A stretch of DNA of 54,820 nucleotides, taken from NCBI GenBank assembly GCA_019137255.1, contig WPDH01000355.1:1-54820 (forward strand), written 5' to 3'. The notes below the pieces were generated by a model. It made no database searches. It was not told the DNA's origin and saw nothing but the letters and a program-made list of their open reading frames with translations. Below, piece after piece: positions 22,514 through 33,200 of this stretch (positions within the stretch are counted from its first letter, which is position 1; every line of letters starts with the position of its first letter). This stretch comes from Corinectria fuckeliana. Its lineage: Eukaryota > Ascomycota > Sordariomycetes > Hypocreales > Nectriaceae. Position numbers and translations under genes: made by a program.

Positions 22514-25075
22514 TCAAAATTGTGACACGACCGTAGGATCCACCGAGTCGATGTCCCCATACGGCCGAGGAACCTGCCGCGTCCACAAAAGTTCGTTCAT
22601 CGGATCCCAGGTCAAGTCGTCGATCCAGTTGAACGGCATCTCCACGATGCCCTCCATGCCCTCCAGGGGCTCCTCCATGCCCAGCGGCGATCCGTCCTCG
22701 TCTACGCTGACCCCTTCCCGCTCAGCCAGGCCCTTCAGCAGCTCCCAGCTCTTGAGGCTCATGCTCTCGCCCATGTCGATGACCTCCTGGTCGATCTGCT
22801 CCTGCGACAAGCCTTTCCCGATGGCGTCGGCGAGCGCCGCGCACGCCGCGATGAAGCAGTACCCCTTGGTGTTAGTCTCGCCCGATCGCAGGCGCCGCTC
22901 CGCCCACAGCAATGCAGCGTCGAGCACGAGGCGCAGCTCGCGACTGCCTATCGACGGCATGCCGCTGAGCGTGTCCCGCTCTTCCTCCTTCTTCTTGATC
23001 AGCTCCATGGCGACGGAGAAGAGCGTCTGCACGGGGATGACGCGGAAGAGCCCCGCGCCGTTGGTGATCAGCCGGTCAAACGCCGTCATAGGGTCCAGGG
23101 CGCCCGGGGGCGCAGACGGATACCGCGGGTGAGAGAGGTTGCAGATCTGAGCGAGCTTGAGGGAGGAGTCGAGGGACACCTTGCGGGAGTAGTAGACGGT
23201 GGGGTCCTCGGTTGCCCGCGCGAGCATGGGCTGGTGCAGCGAGATGAAGCAGCGGTAGACGAACAGCTGGACGAAGCAGCAGTGGAACTGCGTGATGACG
23301 GGCCGGGAGAGCTGCTTCTGGATGTAGGTGAGCGAGGCGAGGGCCCCTGTCAAGGTTCGACAGGCCTTGGTGAGCTCCGAGTTGAGGCGCAGCGTCTCGG
23401 GATACGAGTCCTTGGACCGGAACTCGTTGACGTGCTTGATGATGGCAACCCGCAGCGGCTGCGACCTGAGGAGCGCCAGCTGGACGGACATGTCGGTGAG
23501 GAGATTGGGGTTGTCGGACGGCGGTCGCGCTGCGTCGGACTCGTCGCTGAGCTGGTCGTCGTTGAGGTTCGCCGGCAGCCGGGTGTCGTAGTCCCGGGCC
23601 GAGAGCAGCGGCAGGCCGCCGGCGTCGTACGAGGATTGCAGGTTCAGCTCGAGGACGGTGGCCCACAGCCGGCGGCGCATCTCGGCGCGGTAGACGGACA
23701 TGTCGGCGAGATGCTTCGGGTCGCGGTGCAGGCCCATGTACATGGCCTGGCGGACCAGGCCGCCGGTGCTCACCCAGGTCAAGTCCTGGCCGACGGCGCA
23801 GGCGGCCTTGGCCGTGGCCAGCATGCACATGATCTGGATGCCGGCGATGGTCATCCTGCTCTTCTCGGGCGGCAGCAGCAGCCAGAGCTGGGCCTCGTGC
23901 ACCCACTGCATGGCCGAGGCGCGCAGCGTGAAGAGGTCGTCGTGGACGGTGGCGCCCAGGGCCATGCAGAGCTGCAGCTGCATGACGAAGACGTCGTTGG
24001 CGGCGTCCGGGTTCTGCCAGTACCGCTCGTACTCGGCGCGGAACGTCGGCACGTGGAGGACGCGGATGGCGCCCTCGAAGGTGCGGAAGTAGGCGTCGAC
24101 GAGCTGGTCCGCGAGGCTTCGCATGGGCACCGTCTTGCCGAGGTTGGCTGAGGAGATGGGCCGGTGGCGGTTCTCCTTGATGGTGCGACCCAGCGTCTTG
24201 CACTTGACGAAGATGCGGTGCGGGCCTACCTTGGGCGTCTCGGCATGTCTCAGGACGGCGAGGACAGCTGGGAACTGAGGAGGGCCGTCAGCATCTGGAT
24301 GCGGGGAGAGGAAGTGTTGGGGAGCTACCATGTCTGCACCGTTCATCCAGTGGCTCTGCCCGAAGAAACGGGTCTTGGAGATGGTGCCTCTCATGGGCGC
24401 TTGATCCTCCCCCTGATTGCCAGGGTCGACGAGTCTATCATCTGCCTTCCGCGAGATGTGGAAGCTCTCCGAGAGCTTCTGCTCCAGCTCCCGGACCCGA
24501 GCGGCCAAGGCATTTACCGTTGAGGTGTCCGAGGTAGACCCCCCCTTGGAGCTGGGGAGGCTGGGCGAGACTGCCTTGGAAGCAGGAGGAGGAGGGGACG
24601 GCTTCTGGGACTCAAACACCGGAGCCGACCTGGCGGGAACATGGGCGGGAGCGGCCAAGTCCTGGCCGTGGGCGCTGGGCCTCTTGACCCGGTACGCGGG
24701 AACGTGGGTGGGGGCATAGGTGCACGGCGAGATGCTGGACTTGATGCAGTTGACGCAGGGCAGGCCGCGATCACAGCGGATCTTGCGGCGCCGACATTGC
24801 TCGCAGGAGAGGGCGGGACGACGGCGTTTCTTGTCTGCCTTGACCGCCGCTGCGGACGACGGGGCCGAGTCTGAAGCTAACGGAGCCGGGGCCGGGGCCG
24901 GGGCCGGGGCCGGGGCCGGAGCCGGAGGAGCAACCGCCTCGGTGGTGTTGGCGGCGGGACGGCCTATTTCTCGGTCTTGGTCCAGGTCCTGGTCTTGGCT
25001 GGGCAGGGCTAGCTCCGCATCCTCGGTGAGGAAGAAGCTCGGATGGCCCATGGCCAGGGGTGGAGACGGAGCCAT
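22514..25075 (-). CDS. Zn2Cys6 transcription factor with Fungal_trans domain
   Basis: A single coding exon of about 853 residues. The frame stays open for 127 more codons upstream, but that part reads like untranslated DNA and runs into the inverted-repeat element. ATG 25075 is preferred because it follows a good 5' UTR intron. Residues 91-118 form a zinc cluster, CEQCRRRKIRCD then CVNC and a final Cys, spaced C-x2-C-x6-C-x5-C-x2-C-x7-C. A Pro-Ala alternating tract (residues ~50-65) precedes it, and a short coiled coil (VNALAARVRELEQKL) follows. The PF04082-type middle homology region lies near residues 320-560, with DAYFRTFEGAIRVLHVPTF. The C terminus is acidic with WDPMNELLW, a plausible activation segment. 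It is a nuclear regulator of unknown targets; no biosynthetic genes are adjacent. Confidence 0.88.
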   Translation of the reverse strand: MAPSPPLAMGHPSFFLTEDAELALPSQDQDLDQDREIGRPAANTTEAVAPPAPAPAPAPAPAPAPLASDSAPSSAAAVKADKKRRRPALSCEQCRRRKIRCDRGLPCVNCIKSSISPCTYAPTHVPAYRVKRPSAHGQDLAAPAHVPARSAPVFESQKPSPPPPASKAVSPSLPSSKGGSTSDTSTVNALAARVRELEQKLSESFHISRKADDRLVDPGNQGEDQAPMRGTISKTRFFGQSHWMNGADMVAPQHFLSPHPDADGPPQFPAVLAVLRHAETPKVGPHRIFVKCKTLGRTIKENRHRPISSANLGKTVPMRSLADQLVDAYFRTFEGAIRVLHVPTFRAEYERYWQNPDAANDVFVMQLQLCMALGATVHDDLFTLRASAMQWVHEAQLWLLLPPEKSRMTIAGIQIMCMLATAKAACAVGQDLTWVSTGGLVRQAMYMGLHRDPKHLADMSVYRAEMRRRLWATVLELNLQSSYDAGGLPLLSARDYDTRLPANLNDDQLSDESDAARPPSDNPNLLTDMSVQLALLRSQPLRVAIIKHVNEFRSKDSYPETLRLNSELTKACRTLTGALASLTYIQKQLSRPVITQFHCCFVQLFVYRCFISLHQPMLARATEDPTVYYSRKVSLDSSLKLAQICNLSHPRYPSAPPGALDPMTAFDRLITNGAGLFRVIPVQTLFSVAMELIKKKEEERDTLSGMPSIGSRELRLVLDAALLWAERRLRSGETNTKGYCFIAACAALADAIGKGLSQEQIDQEVIDMGESMSLKSWELLKGLAEREGVSVDEDGSPLGMEEPLEGMEGIVEMPFNWIDDLTWDPMNELLWTRQVPRPYGDIDSVDPTVVSQF
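24884..24932 (-). repeat. Coding GGGGCC-type tandem repeat (Ala-Pro tract)
   Basis: The plus strand reads ggggccggggcc for about eight 6-nt units with slight decay, encoding alternating Pro-Ala in the N-terminal region of the Zn2Cys6 regulator. The unit is a multiple of three, so length variation is frame-neutral. Confidence 0.8.
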
Positions 25076-25087
25076 GATGCCGGCTCT

Positions 25088-25242
25088 CTGCAACCGTGGA
25101 CAAACAAAAGCCACGTCCAACCCGAAAGAAGTCTCAAGGAGAAGCGAGAAGCGAGAAGCGAGAAGCGCGTAGCACAGCAAAATCAGCGGACGGGGAATCG
25201 TGCACGACGCAGGAAAACAGCCGACAACAAAGGGGTTTTTAC
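25088..25242 (-). other. Probable 5' UTR intron of the Zn2Cys6/Fungal_trans gene
   Basis: On the minus strand a donor TTTCAG|GTAAAA at 25242 and an acceptor GTTGCAG at 25088 bracket 155 nt ending 12 nt before the chosen ATG (25075). The length is not a multiple of three, so splicing would disconnect the upstream open frame. Splice strength was judged by eye only. Confidence 0.5.
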
Positions 25243-25418
25243 CTGAAATGCCGTCGCTCCTGGGGAAAAGCGCGAGCGCTGTTAGCAGGACGGCCATGCT
25301 CGGCCGCTCGCTCGGACCGGGAATTTGAAAGCGCCGTGGCGATTCAGGACGCTGATTGGCTGCTGGCGGGCAAAAGACCGAGGGGAACCATGAAATCACC
25401 GAGTCTGACTTACATGTA

Positions 25419-26147
<729 letters not shown>

Positions 26148-26352
26148 GAAAGGTGCCCTCTCGCATAAAAAAAAAACCCGCTCTACCTATATAGGAATAA
26201 TCAAAACAAACACAAGATGATGGATCCTACCTTGTAAACCCATTTCCTCATGCCATTTCTCTCTATCCAGCGACGCGCCATGCAAAGGACTGACCGTAGA
26301 CCAACAAAGCCACCAACTCAACGCCCCCATGTCATAGTCTCCTCCTCCCCCT

Positions 26353-26703
26353 TCAAAACTCCTTCTTAACCTCCTCAATAATACTCTCCCCTTCCGACCG
26401 ATCCCCGCTTGTCCACTTCCACTTCTCACGCATTCTCAACCGGCCATCCTCCAACACCTCCGGCGTCGACCGGCACTGCCCCGTCATCAGCTCGCCCTCG
26501 CGGTTGACGTGCTGGTACCGCATTTCCAGGCTGTTGTCCGCTGCCGCCACGACGGCGATCAGCGTGCCGCGGACTATGGAGCCGCCTCCGTACTCGGCCC
26601 ACACGATGTTGCCGTCCTGGTGGTAGTGGAACATCGTCTCGACACCGACCTCGCCGTTGGCTGTGTTCGACGCCGAGCAGAATGTCTTGCCATTGTATGT
26701 CAT
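26353..26703 (-). CDS. Small protein of the bacterial-type 'n-acetylglutamate synthase'-named family
   Basis: A compact single exon of 116 residues starting MTYNGKTFCSASNTANGEVG and ending EGESIIEEVKKEF. Conserved features visible are F-H-Y-H-Q-D-G, V-W-A-E-Y-G-G-G, L-E-M-R-Y-Q-H-V-N, G-E-L-M-T-G and E-K-W-K-W-T-S-G-D-R-S. From memory this matches a widespread small bacterial protein that is often labelled n-acetylglutamate synthase; it lacks any GNAT acetyl-CoA motif, so the name should not be taken as function. It is probably a cytosolic beta-rich domain. ATG 26703 was chosen because conservation begins exactly there; the frame is open for 67 more codons upstream, but these look like leader sequence. 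The gene lies ~205 bp from the inverted-repeat element and may have been acquired from bacteria. Confidence 0.78.
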   Translation of the reverse strand: MTYNGKTFCSASNTANGEVGVETMFHYHQDGNIVWAEYGGGSIVRGTLIAVVAAADNSLEMRYQHVNREGELMTGQCRSTPEVLEDGRLRMREKWKWTSGDRSEGESIIEEVKKEF

Positions 26704-27233
26704 GCTTGTCTTCTTGGTGCTTGTGTGCTGATGTCTTGGCTTGGCTGTACTTCGTAGAGGTAGAGATGGAAATACAGGAAAGGGTGGACGACGAGTCTTT
26801 ACTCTTGGGCATAGGCTCGCAACGATGCCTCTTTTCAATTGACTCCTTATGATATAATAGTACATGGAAAAGAGTTGGCCGGCGGTTCCTCCTGTGTCTT
26901 GCAAGCGTTATTACTTGCTTCATATACGCATGTTTCCCGTCAATGTGGAGAAGGCCGATTGCGGGGCTTCTTGGGCTTAGTGAAGGTTATAACCGGCTCG
27001 CGACGGATACGATTAGCATGACTCCCAGCAACTCCGCCGCGAAACGGATCGAGAGATATGCCAATTCAACCTTCCTGATAACCATTAAGACCCCTAACTA
27101 TTTACGTAAAAAGGATACCACAAGCCTAAACGAGACGCACTTCGATATCGTACGAGTATTATTCTTAGGATTTGTACCCCCGGATTCGTGGGAAACTTGA
27201 GGGACCGACAGTGACCGTCAAAATGTGTCCAAC
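26704..27233. other. Intergenic region, no supported gene
   Basis: About 530 bp holding the promoter of the small 116-residue gene (transcribed leftward) and the 3' end of the pyruvate dehydrogenase E2 gene. The part near 27040-27180 is moderately AT-rich. No gene or repeat was recognised. Confidence 0.45.
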
Positions 27234-28723
27234 TTAGAGGAGGAGCTCCAGAGGGTTCTCAAGGACCTTCTTGACCTCGCGAATCCACTCAGCACCGACC
27301 GCACCGTCCACGACCTTGTGGTCAAAGCTGGCCGTCACGGTAATCTGCTCATCCCACTCAATGCCCTCCTCGTTCTCCGCGGGGATCGCCACCTTGCGCG
27401 TGGTGCCAATGGCGAGGATGGCGGCCTGAGGGGGGTTGATGACGGCGGTAAAGTGGTCGACGGCGTTGTTCATGCCCATGTTGGAGATGGAAATAGTGCC
27501 GCCCTGATACTCCTCGGGCTTGAGCTTGTTGTCACGGGCCTTCTTGGCCAGCTCCTTGACCTTGTTCGAGATGGACTCGAGACCACGGCCCTCGACGCCG
27601 GTGACGATGGGGGTAATGAGACCACTAGGCGTGGAAACGGCCACCGAGACGTCGACTGAGCTGAACTGGCGGATGCTGTCCTCGCGCCAGCTGGAGTTGA
27701 CCTGGGGCACCTTGCGGCTGGCAACGGCGATAGCCTTGATGAGGAAGTCGTTGACCGACAGCTTGTATTTTCCATCGGCGGAGCTGTTGAGGGCCTGACG
27801 GAGCTTCAGCAGCTTGCTGACCGAGATAGAGCTGTTGACGTAGAAGTGGGGGTTCTTCTGGGTAGACTCGATTAGGCGGCTGGCGATGACCTTGCGCATT
27901 CCGGAGATGGGGGTGTCCTCGTAGACAGCACCGGGAGCAGCAGCAGCAGAGGTGCTGGTAGCCTTCTTGACGTCCTCCTCAGTAATCTTGCCACCCTTGC
28001 CGGTGCCCTTGAGGCCATCGAGCTTGACGCCGTTCTCGAGGGCGAGTCGCTTGGCGGCAGCGGACACGTTGGGCTCACGGTCGAGAGCGGTCTCGAGACG
28101 GCCTTCGGTGGCGGTGTACTGCTCGGGCTCAGGAGTGGGCTGTTCGGAGGCGGAGGCGGAGGCATCGGACTTGTCTTCAGCCTTGGGCGCGGCAGAGGCG
28201 GCGTCGCCTCCAGCGTCGGCGATGGTGAACTTGTCGAAGGCGGAGATATCGGCGCCCTCCTCGACGAGCACAGCAATGGGCTGCGGGGTCGACCAGTCAG
28301 TAAACGAGTCCGACAGCAGAACCGTTAAACGACGGTGTGGCAAGGAATCGGATAACGATGGCATCGATCTGGGAGAGCGTTGCTAGGGTATCGTGGGCGA
28401 CTTACAGTGCCAACAGGGACGTCCTTGGAACCTGACTCCTTGAGGAGCTTAGCAAGAACACCCTCCTCCTGGAACTCAAAGTCCATCTGGGCCTTGTCGG
28501 TCTCAATCTCTACCAGAACATCACCGGGAGCGATGGAGTCGCCAGGCTTCTTCTGCCAAGATCCGATGTTGCCAGCCGTCATGGTGGGCGACAGAGCAGG
28601 CATCTTGATCACCTGATGGTTAGGGAAAGACGCATAGCAGCGCACGACATGCGCGGCGAAGCCAGTTCGCAGAACATTTCGAGTCGGGGCGAGAGCACGC
28701 CTTCGGAGAACGACGCTGAGCAT
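27234..28723 (-). CDS. LAT1: Dihydrolipoyllysine acetyltransferase, E2 of the pyruvate dehydrogenase complex
   Basis: Two exons, 28723-28406 and 28280-27234, give 454 residues. The intron (125 nt) begins GTAAGT and has an ACTGAC branch site; splicing joins DVPVGT to PIAVLVEEG exactly as expected in the lipoyl domain. The N terminus (about 1-32) is basic and lacks acidic residues, a mitochondrial targeting sequence. The lipoyl domain carries ETDKAQM with the lipoylated Lys at 77. A peripheral-subunit-binding domain lies at ~174-212 (NVSAAAKRLALENG, GTGKGGKITEEDV). The acetyltransferase domain from ~225 ends with SFDHKVVDGA, where His427 and Asp431 are the catalytic pair; the usual Arg after His is Lys here. 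It transfers acetyl groups from the E1 product to CoA in the mitochondrial matrix. All domains are complete. Confidence 0.95.
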
Positions 28724-30249
28724 CTTGGGCGTCTGGGGGGAGGGAGGAATAAATGGCTCTCTGCAACACGAATGAGGGCGAATCGTCAGCGGTGAGGGAT
28801 AACCAGGTGGTCAGGCCACGGGAGGCGGGAGAAGATTAGGGACTAGGGACTTACGGAAAAAAGAGCAATTGACGTCGATTGAGGAGGAGACGAATGCCGC
28901 CGGGATCGTCGGAGGGAAAGGGGAAAGATGTAGAGGGAATGGGGAAGAGGCTCTTGCAAAGGAGAGAGACGGAAGTGGTTCGGGACTGGGAAATCCTTGG
29001 GGTTGGACGTGGAGTTTTTCGCGTTGCGTTGAGCTCCGGCGGCTTTGGGAAGCTTTGGGGGTGCTAAGACGCTTTGGGCCGTAACGTGGGGCGATCACGG
29101 CGCAAAACCCCTGCCAGAAGAAGCCACTATCAGTGAGTGCGGGCCATTCTTACAGCGCCTTTTAGGGACCTTTATGGGCATTTAGGCGGTTCACAGGGGG
29201 TATTTGGGGGGTTCGTCCCGCTGCAAGAAACCTAGCCCGCGGTGCTGGGACAAGACCCGCTGCAATACGTGAGCAAAGGCAGGGACCAAAAAAAGGTCGC
29301 TCGGGACATCATTTGCGCGACATGAGCCGAAGCCCGGGGCAATGCGATGAAGCGTGTTGTAGGCTTGAACTGGTGAGCGGGATGCCTCATACAGGAAGTG
29401 ATTGGACGATGTTCTTGCACCAGGCGCATGAGTGTTTGATCTTCTGAATTGGAGCGTTTTCTCCTCTTGGTGGCTGCGTCCCTGAGTAACGTACTTGTTC
29501 GGTGCCTGTACTTTGCGGCCTGCTGGTATTCATTCGTGTCCGAAAGATAAAGTACCTCCCTCATGTCATGGCTAGACTCAGGCCACCCCGCCAGCTTTGA
29601 TACCATGACCTCGGGGACGCACACTTTGATCGGGCCGTCTGTGGATAATTACATCTTCCAGGTTCCGAGGCCTCCTCAGTTACCCTTAGACGGCTTGCAG
29701 CTCTTCCTTAGTCACCCTTGAGCCGTAATCCTCATCTCCACCCAAATCGTCAAGACCCCGTGCTGACCGTCTAAAACGGCAGCATCCCTTTTTGGTCCTG
29801 GCTCGTGTCAGATGCGAACGCGGCCAGAGCCAACGTTAGTCCAACCAGAGTAAGCCAAAAAATGTCAAGGCATGGGCAGCCAGGTCCCTAAGCTCGTTTT
29901 TGGGAACGCTGTCCACTTCTGCCATCTCGAGCGCTGACCAAGAACAAAGCCCCGGACAAGAGACCAGGAATCGCTTCTTCCTCTCATTTATACAATCTCG
30001 ACCTGCCCTGAAGGAAGAAAAGCTGAGTATCCCTCAAACGACTCGTCCTCGGCTTTCGCCCCGAGCAACTCGGATAGCGCGTTGCTCCGCCCATGAGCTG
30101 AGCTCCATCCCGATCCGCCGCGCCGCCGCCATCGCCGTCCATCCCCTTTATTAATTACGTGGATACATCCGGCGTGGCCTCGACCTCGACCTTCGAACAA
30201 CACATAACCTCCCTTACCGAATGGCCGCTGATCCTCGCTGCGCTCCCCC
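28724..30249. promoter_or_regulatory. Divergent intergenic region between LAT1 and SEC7
   Basis: About 1.5 kb carries the promoters of the leftward E2 gene and the rightward SEC7 gene. On the minus strand a likely 5' UTR intron of the E2 gene runs 28854-28761, with a GTAAGT donor, a GCTGAC branch site and a TTGCAG acceptor. A 130-codon minus-strand frame (29232-29624) has no recognisable domain and is not called. Confidence 0.5.
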
Positions 30250-33200
30250 ATGAGCTCCCTCAAGTTCGTCGTGTCCTCGCTCGAGGCCATTGCCTCGTCC
30301 AAGGATGCCCAGCGCAACAAGCAGCTTGCCGAATCCGCTACAAAGGCCCTTGAGGCCATCAAGGAGCAGGACCAGCTCCCCAACCCCGAAATCGTCTTCG
30401 CCCCCCTGCAGTTGGCATCGAGATCCAACAACGTCCAGCTGACCAACACCGCTCTCGACTGCATCGGAAAGCTCATCTCCTACTCCTACTTCTCCGTCCC
30501 AAGCAGCCTCCCCGAGGCCCCCGATGATGGCGCTGAGCCCTCCGAGCCCGCCCCTCCCCTGATCGAACGGGCCATCGATACCATCTGCAACTGTTTCCAG
30601 GGCGAGACCACGGCTGTCGAAATCCAGCTGCAGATTGTAAAGTCTCTGCTAGCTGCCGTTCTCAATGACAAGATCGTCGTCCATGGCGCCGGTTTGCTCA
30701 AGGCTGTGCGCCAGGTCTACAACGTATTCCTGCTGTCGCGCAGCACCGCAAACCAACAGGTCGCCCAGGGCACCTTGACCCAGATGGTCGGCACCGTTTT
30801 CGAGCGTGTCAAGACTAGGTTACACATGAAGGAGGCTCGCCTCGACCTAGAACACCTCAAGAATGGCTCCAGTAATGCCACCTTTGAGCAGGATGACTCC
30901 ACCAATGGCGCCCTGGACGGACACGATCGCGACGAGTCTCCTGCGCCCGCATCCGAGTCGGCTACGATACAGCCTTCAGAGAGCGCCGTCAAGCTCACCC
31001 TCAAAGACCTCGAGCACCGGAAGAGCTTTGACGACTCCAATCTTGGAGACGGGCCTACCATGGTGACCCAGCTGAAGCCTGCAAAGAGGGACACGGACGC
31101 CACCTCCACCAACGACCAATCAGGGCCTGATTCTTCTCTTTCAGAAGATCACGATGTGCTGGACGACGAAGACGAGGTCTACATCCGGGATGCCTACCTG
31201 GTTTTCCGCTCCTTCTGCAACTTGTCTACCAAGGTCCTCCCTCCAGATCAGCTCTACGACGTTCGAGGCCAGCCCATGCGCTCCAAGCTCATCTCTCTCC
31301 ACCTCATCCATACCCTCCTCAACAACAACATTGGCGTCTTCACTTCTCCACTCTGTACTATTAAGAATTCAAAAAGCAACGAGCCCACGAGTTTCCTTCA
31401 GGCCGTCAAGTTCTACCTTTGCCTCAGCATCACTCGCAATGGCGCTAGCTCGGTGGACAGAATATTTAATGTCTCTTCTGAGATCTTCTGGTTGATGCTC
31501 AAGTTCATGCGGGCGTCTTTCAAGGTATGATTGATCGACTCTGGTTCTGACTATCAAATTATGCTTACTCCCTACTAGAAAGAAATTGAGGTCTTTCTAA
31601 ATGAAATCTACCTTGCCCTCCTTGCGCGGAGGACAGCACCGCTGTCGCAAAAGCTTCAATTCGTCACCATTCTCAACCGGCTTTGCGCTGATCCTAGAGC
31701 CCTTGTGGAGATCTACCTCAACTACGACTGTGAACAGACAGTCGACAACATTTATCAGACCATAATCGAAGATCTCTCCAAGTTTTCCACCGCACCTGTC
31801 ACAATCACCACTATCCACGAACAAGTTTACGAGGAGACCCGACTGAAATCCTCGCCTGCCAGCGAGTGGCAGCTCAAGTCGACTCTACCACCCCCTCTCA
31901 CTGTTGCCCACATTGCGCCACACCAAGAGGCTGAGCCCGATTACCCCAAAGAGTACGCAATCAAGCGGCTTTCACTCGAGGCCTTAGTCGAAACCTTGAG
32001 GTCTTTGGTGAACTGGTCCGCTCCGGTGAGAAGCGACAGTGATGGCGCGCGGCCAGAAACTATCGACAACAACGCGTCTCTGGACGTCATCCGATCTTCG
32101 TTCGACCCAACCATCAGTGATAGTGCTTCCCGCATTGAGACGCCCCTGCAACCTACTACGCCACTGGATGATGACCCAGACCAGCTTGAAAAAGACAAGG
32201 CCAGGAAGACGGCACTCACAAATGCAATTGCTCAGTTCAACTTCAAGCCTAAAAAGGGTATGAAGCTTCTCTTGCGGGATGGGTTCATCCCAAGTGACAG
32301 CCCCAAAGACATTGCAACGTTCCTCTTAACCGAGGATAAGCTTGACAAGGCCCAAATTGGCGAGTACCTGGGTGAAGGCGACCAAGAGCATATCGACATT
32401 ATGCATGCCTTCGTGGACAACATGGAATTCACTAAGAAGCGCTTCGTCGACGCACTTCGCCAGTTCCTTCAGTCCTTTCGACTGCCAGGCGAGGCCCAGA
32501 AGATAGATCGGTTCATGCTGAAGTTTGCCGAACGCTATGTCATGGGCAACCCAAATGCTTTCGCCAACGCAGATACCGCTTACGTCCTGGCATACTCCGT
32601 CATCTTGCTTAACACCGATCTCCATAGCGTCAAGGTTGCCAAGCGAATGAGCAAGGAGGAGTTCATCAAGAACAACCGAGGCATCAACGACAACGCTGAT
32701 TTGCCCGACGAGTACCTCCTCACAATCTACGATGAGATCGATGCCAACGAGATTGTCCTCAAGAGTGAGCGTGATGCTGCCGCAGCGAATGGAACTACTA
32801 CCCAACCGACTGGCATCGCCGCAGGCCTCGGCCAGGCCCTCTCCAATGTCGGTCGCGACTTGCAGAGAGAGGCGTACGTGCAGCAATCTGAAGAGATCGC
32901 CTTGCGATCAGAGCAGCTGTTCAAGAACCTCTTCAAGAACCAACGCCGCGATAAAACCAAAACTGGTGGTCCCAAGTACATCCCGGCAACCTCCTTCAAG
33001 CATGTTGGGCCTATGTTTGACGTGACTTGGATGTCGATTTTTTCTACACTCTCGAGCCAGATCCAAAAGTCCCACAACTTGGAGGTCAACAAGCTGTGCC
33101 TCGAAGGCATGAAGCTTGCGACGAGGATTGCTTGTCTGTTTGATCAGTCGACTGCTAGAGAGGCTTTCATGTCCGCATTGAAGAACACAACCAACCTGAA

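Noticed and set aside
23076..24203. Long minus-strand frame of 375 codons and plus-strand frame of 340 codons
   Set aside because: They overlap the Zn2Cys6/Fungal_trans coding region in other frames and owe their length to high GC content; the real frame has the domain motifs.
20409..25075. Secondary-metabolite cluster around two Zn2Cys6 regulators
   Set aside because: No polyketide synthase, peptide synthetase, terpene cyclase, P450 or transporter lies nearby; regulators alone do not make a cluster.
29232..29624. 130-codon minus-strand frame between LAT1 and SEC7
   Set aside because: No recognisable motif, no supported start or splice context, and located in a divergent promoter region.
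30159..30353. Upstream overlapping frame before SEC7
   Set aside because: It begins at a GTG, not an ATG, and is out of frame with the clear SEC7 start.
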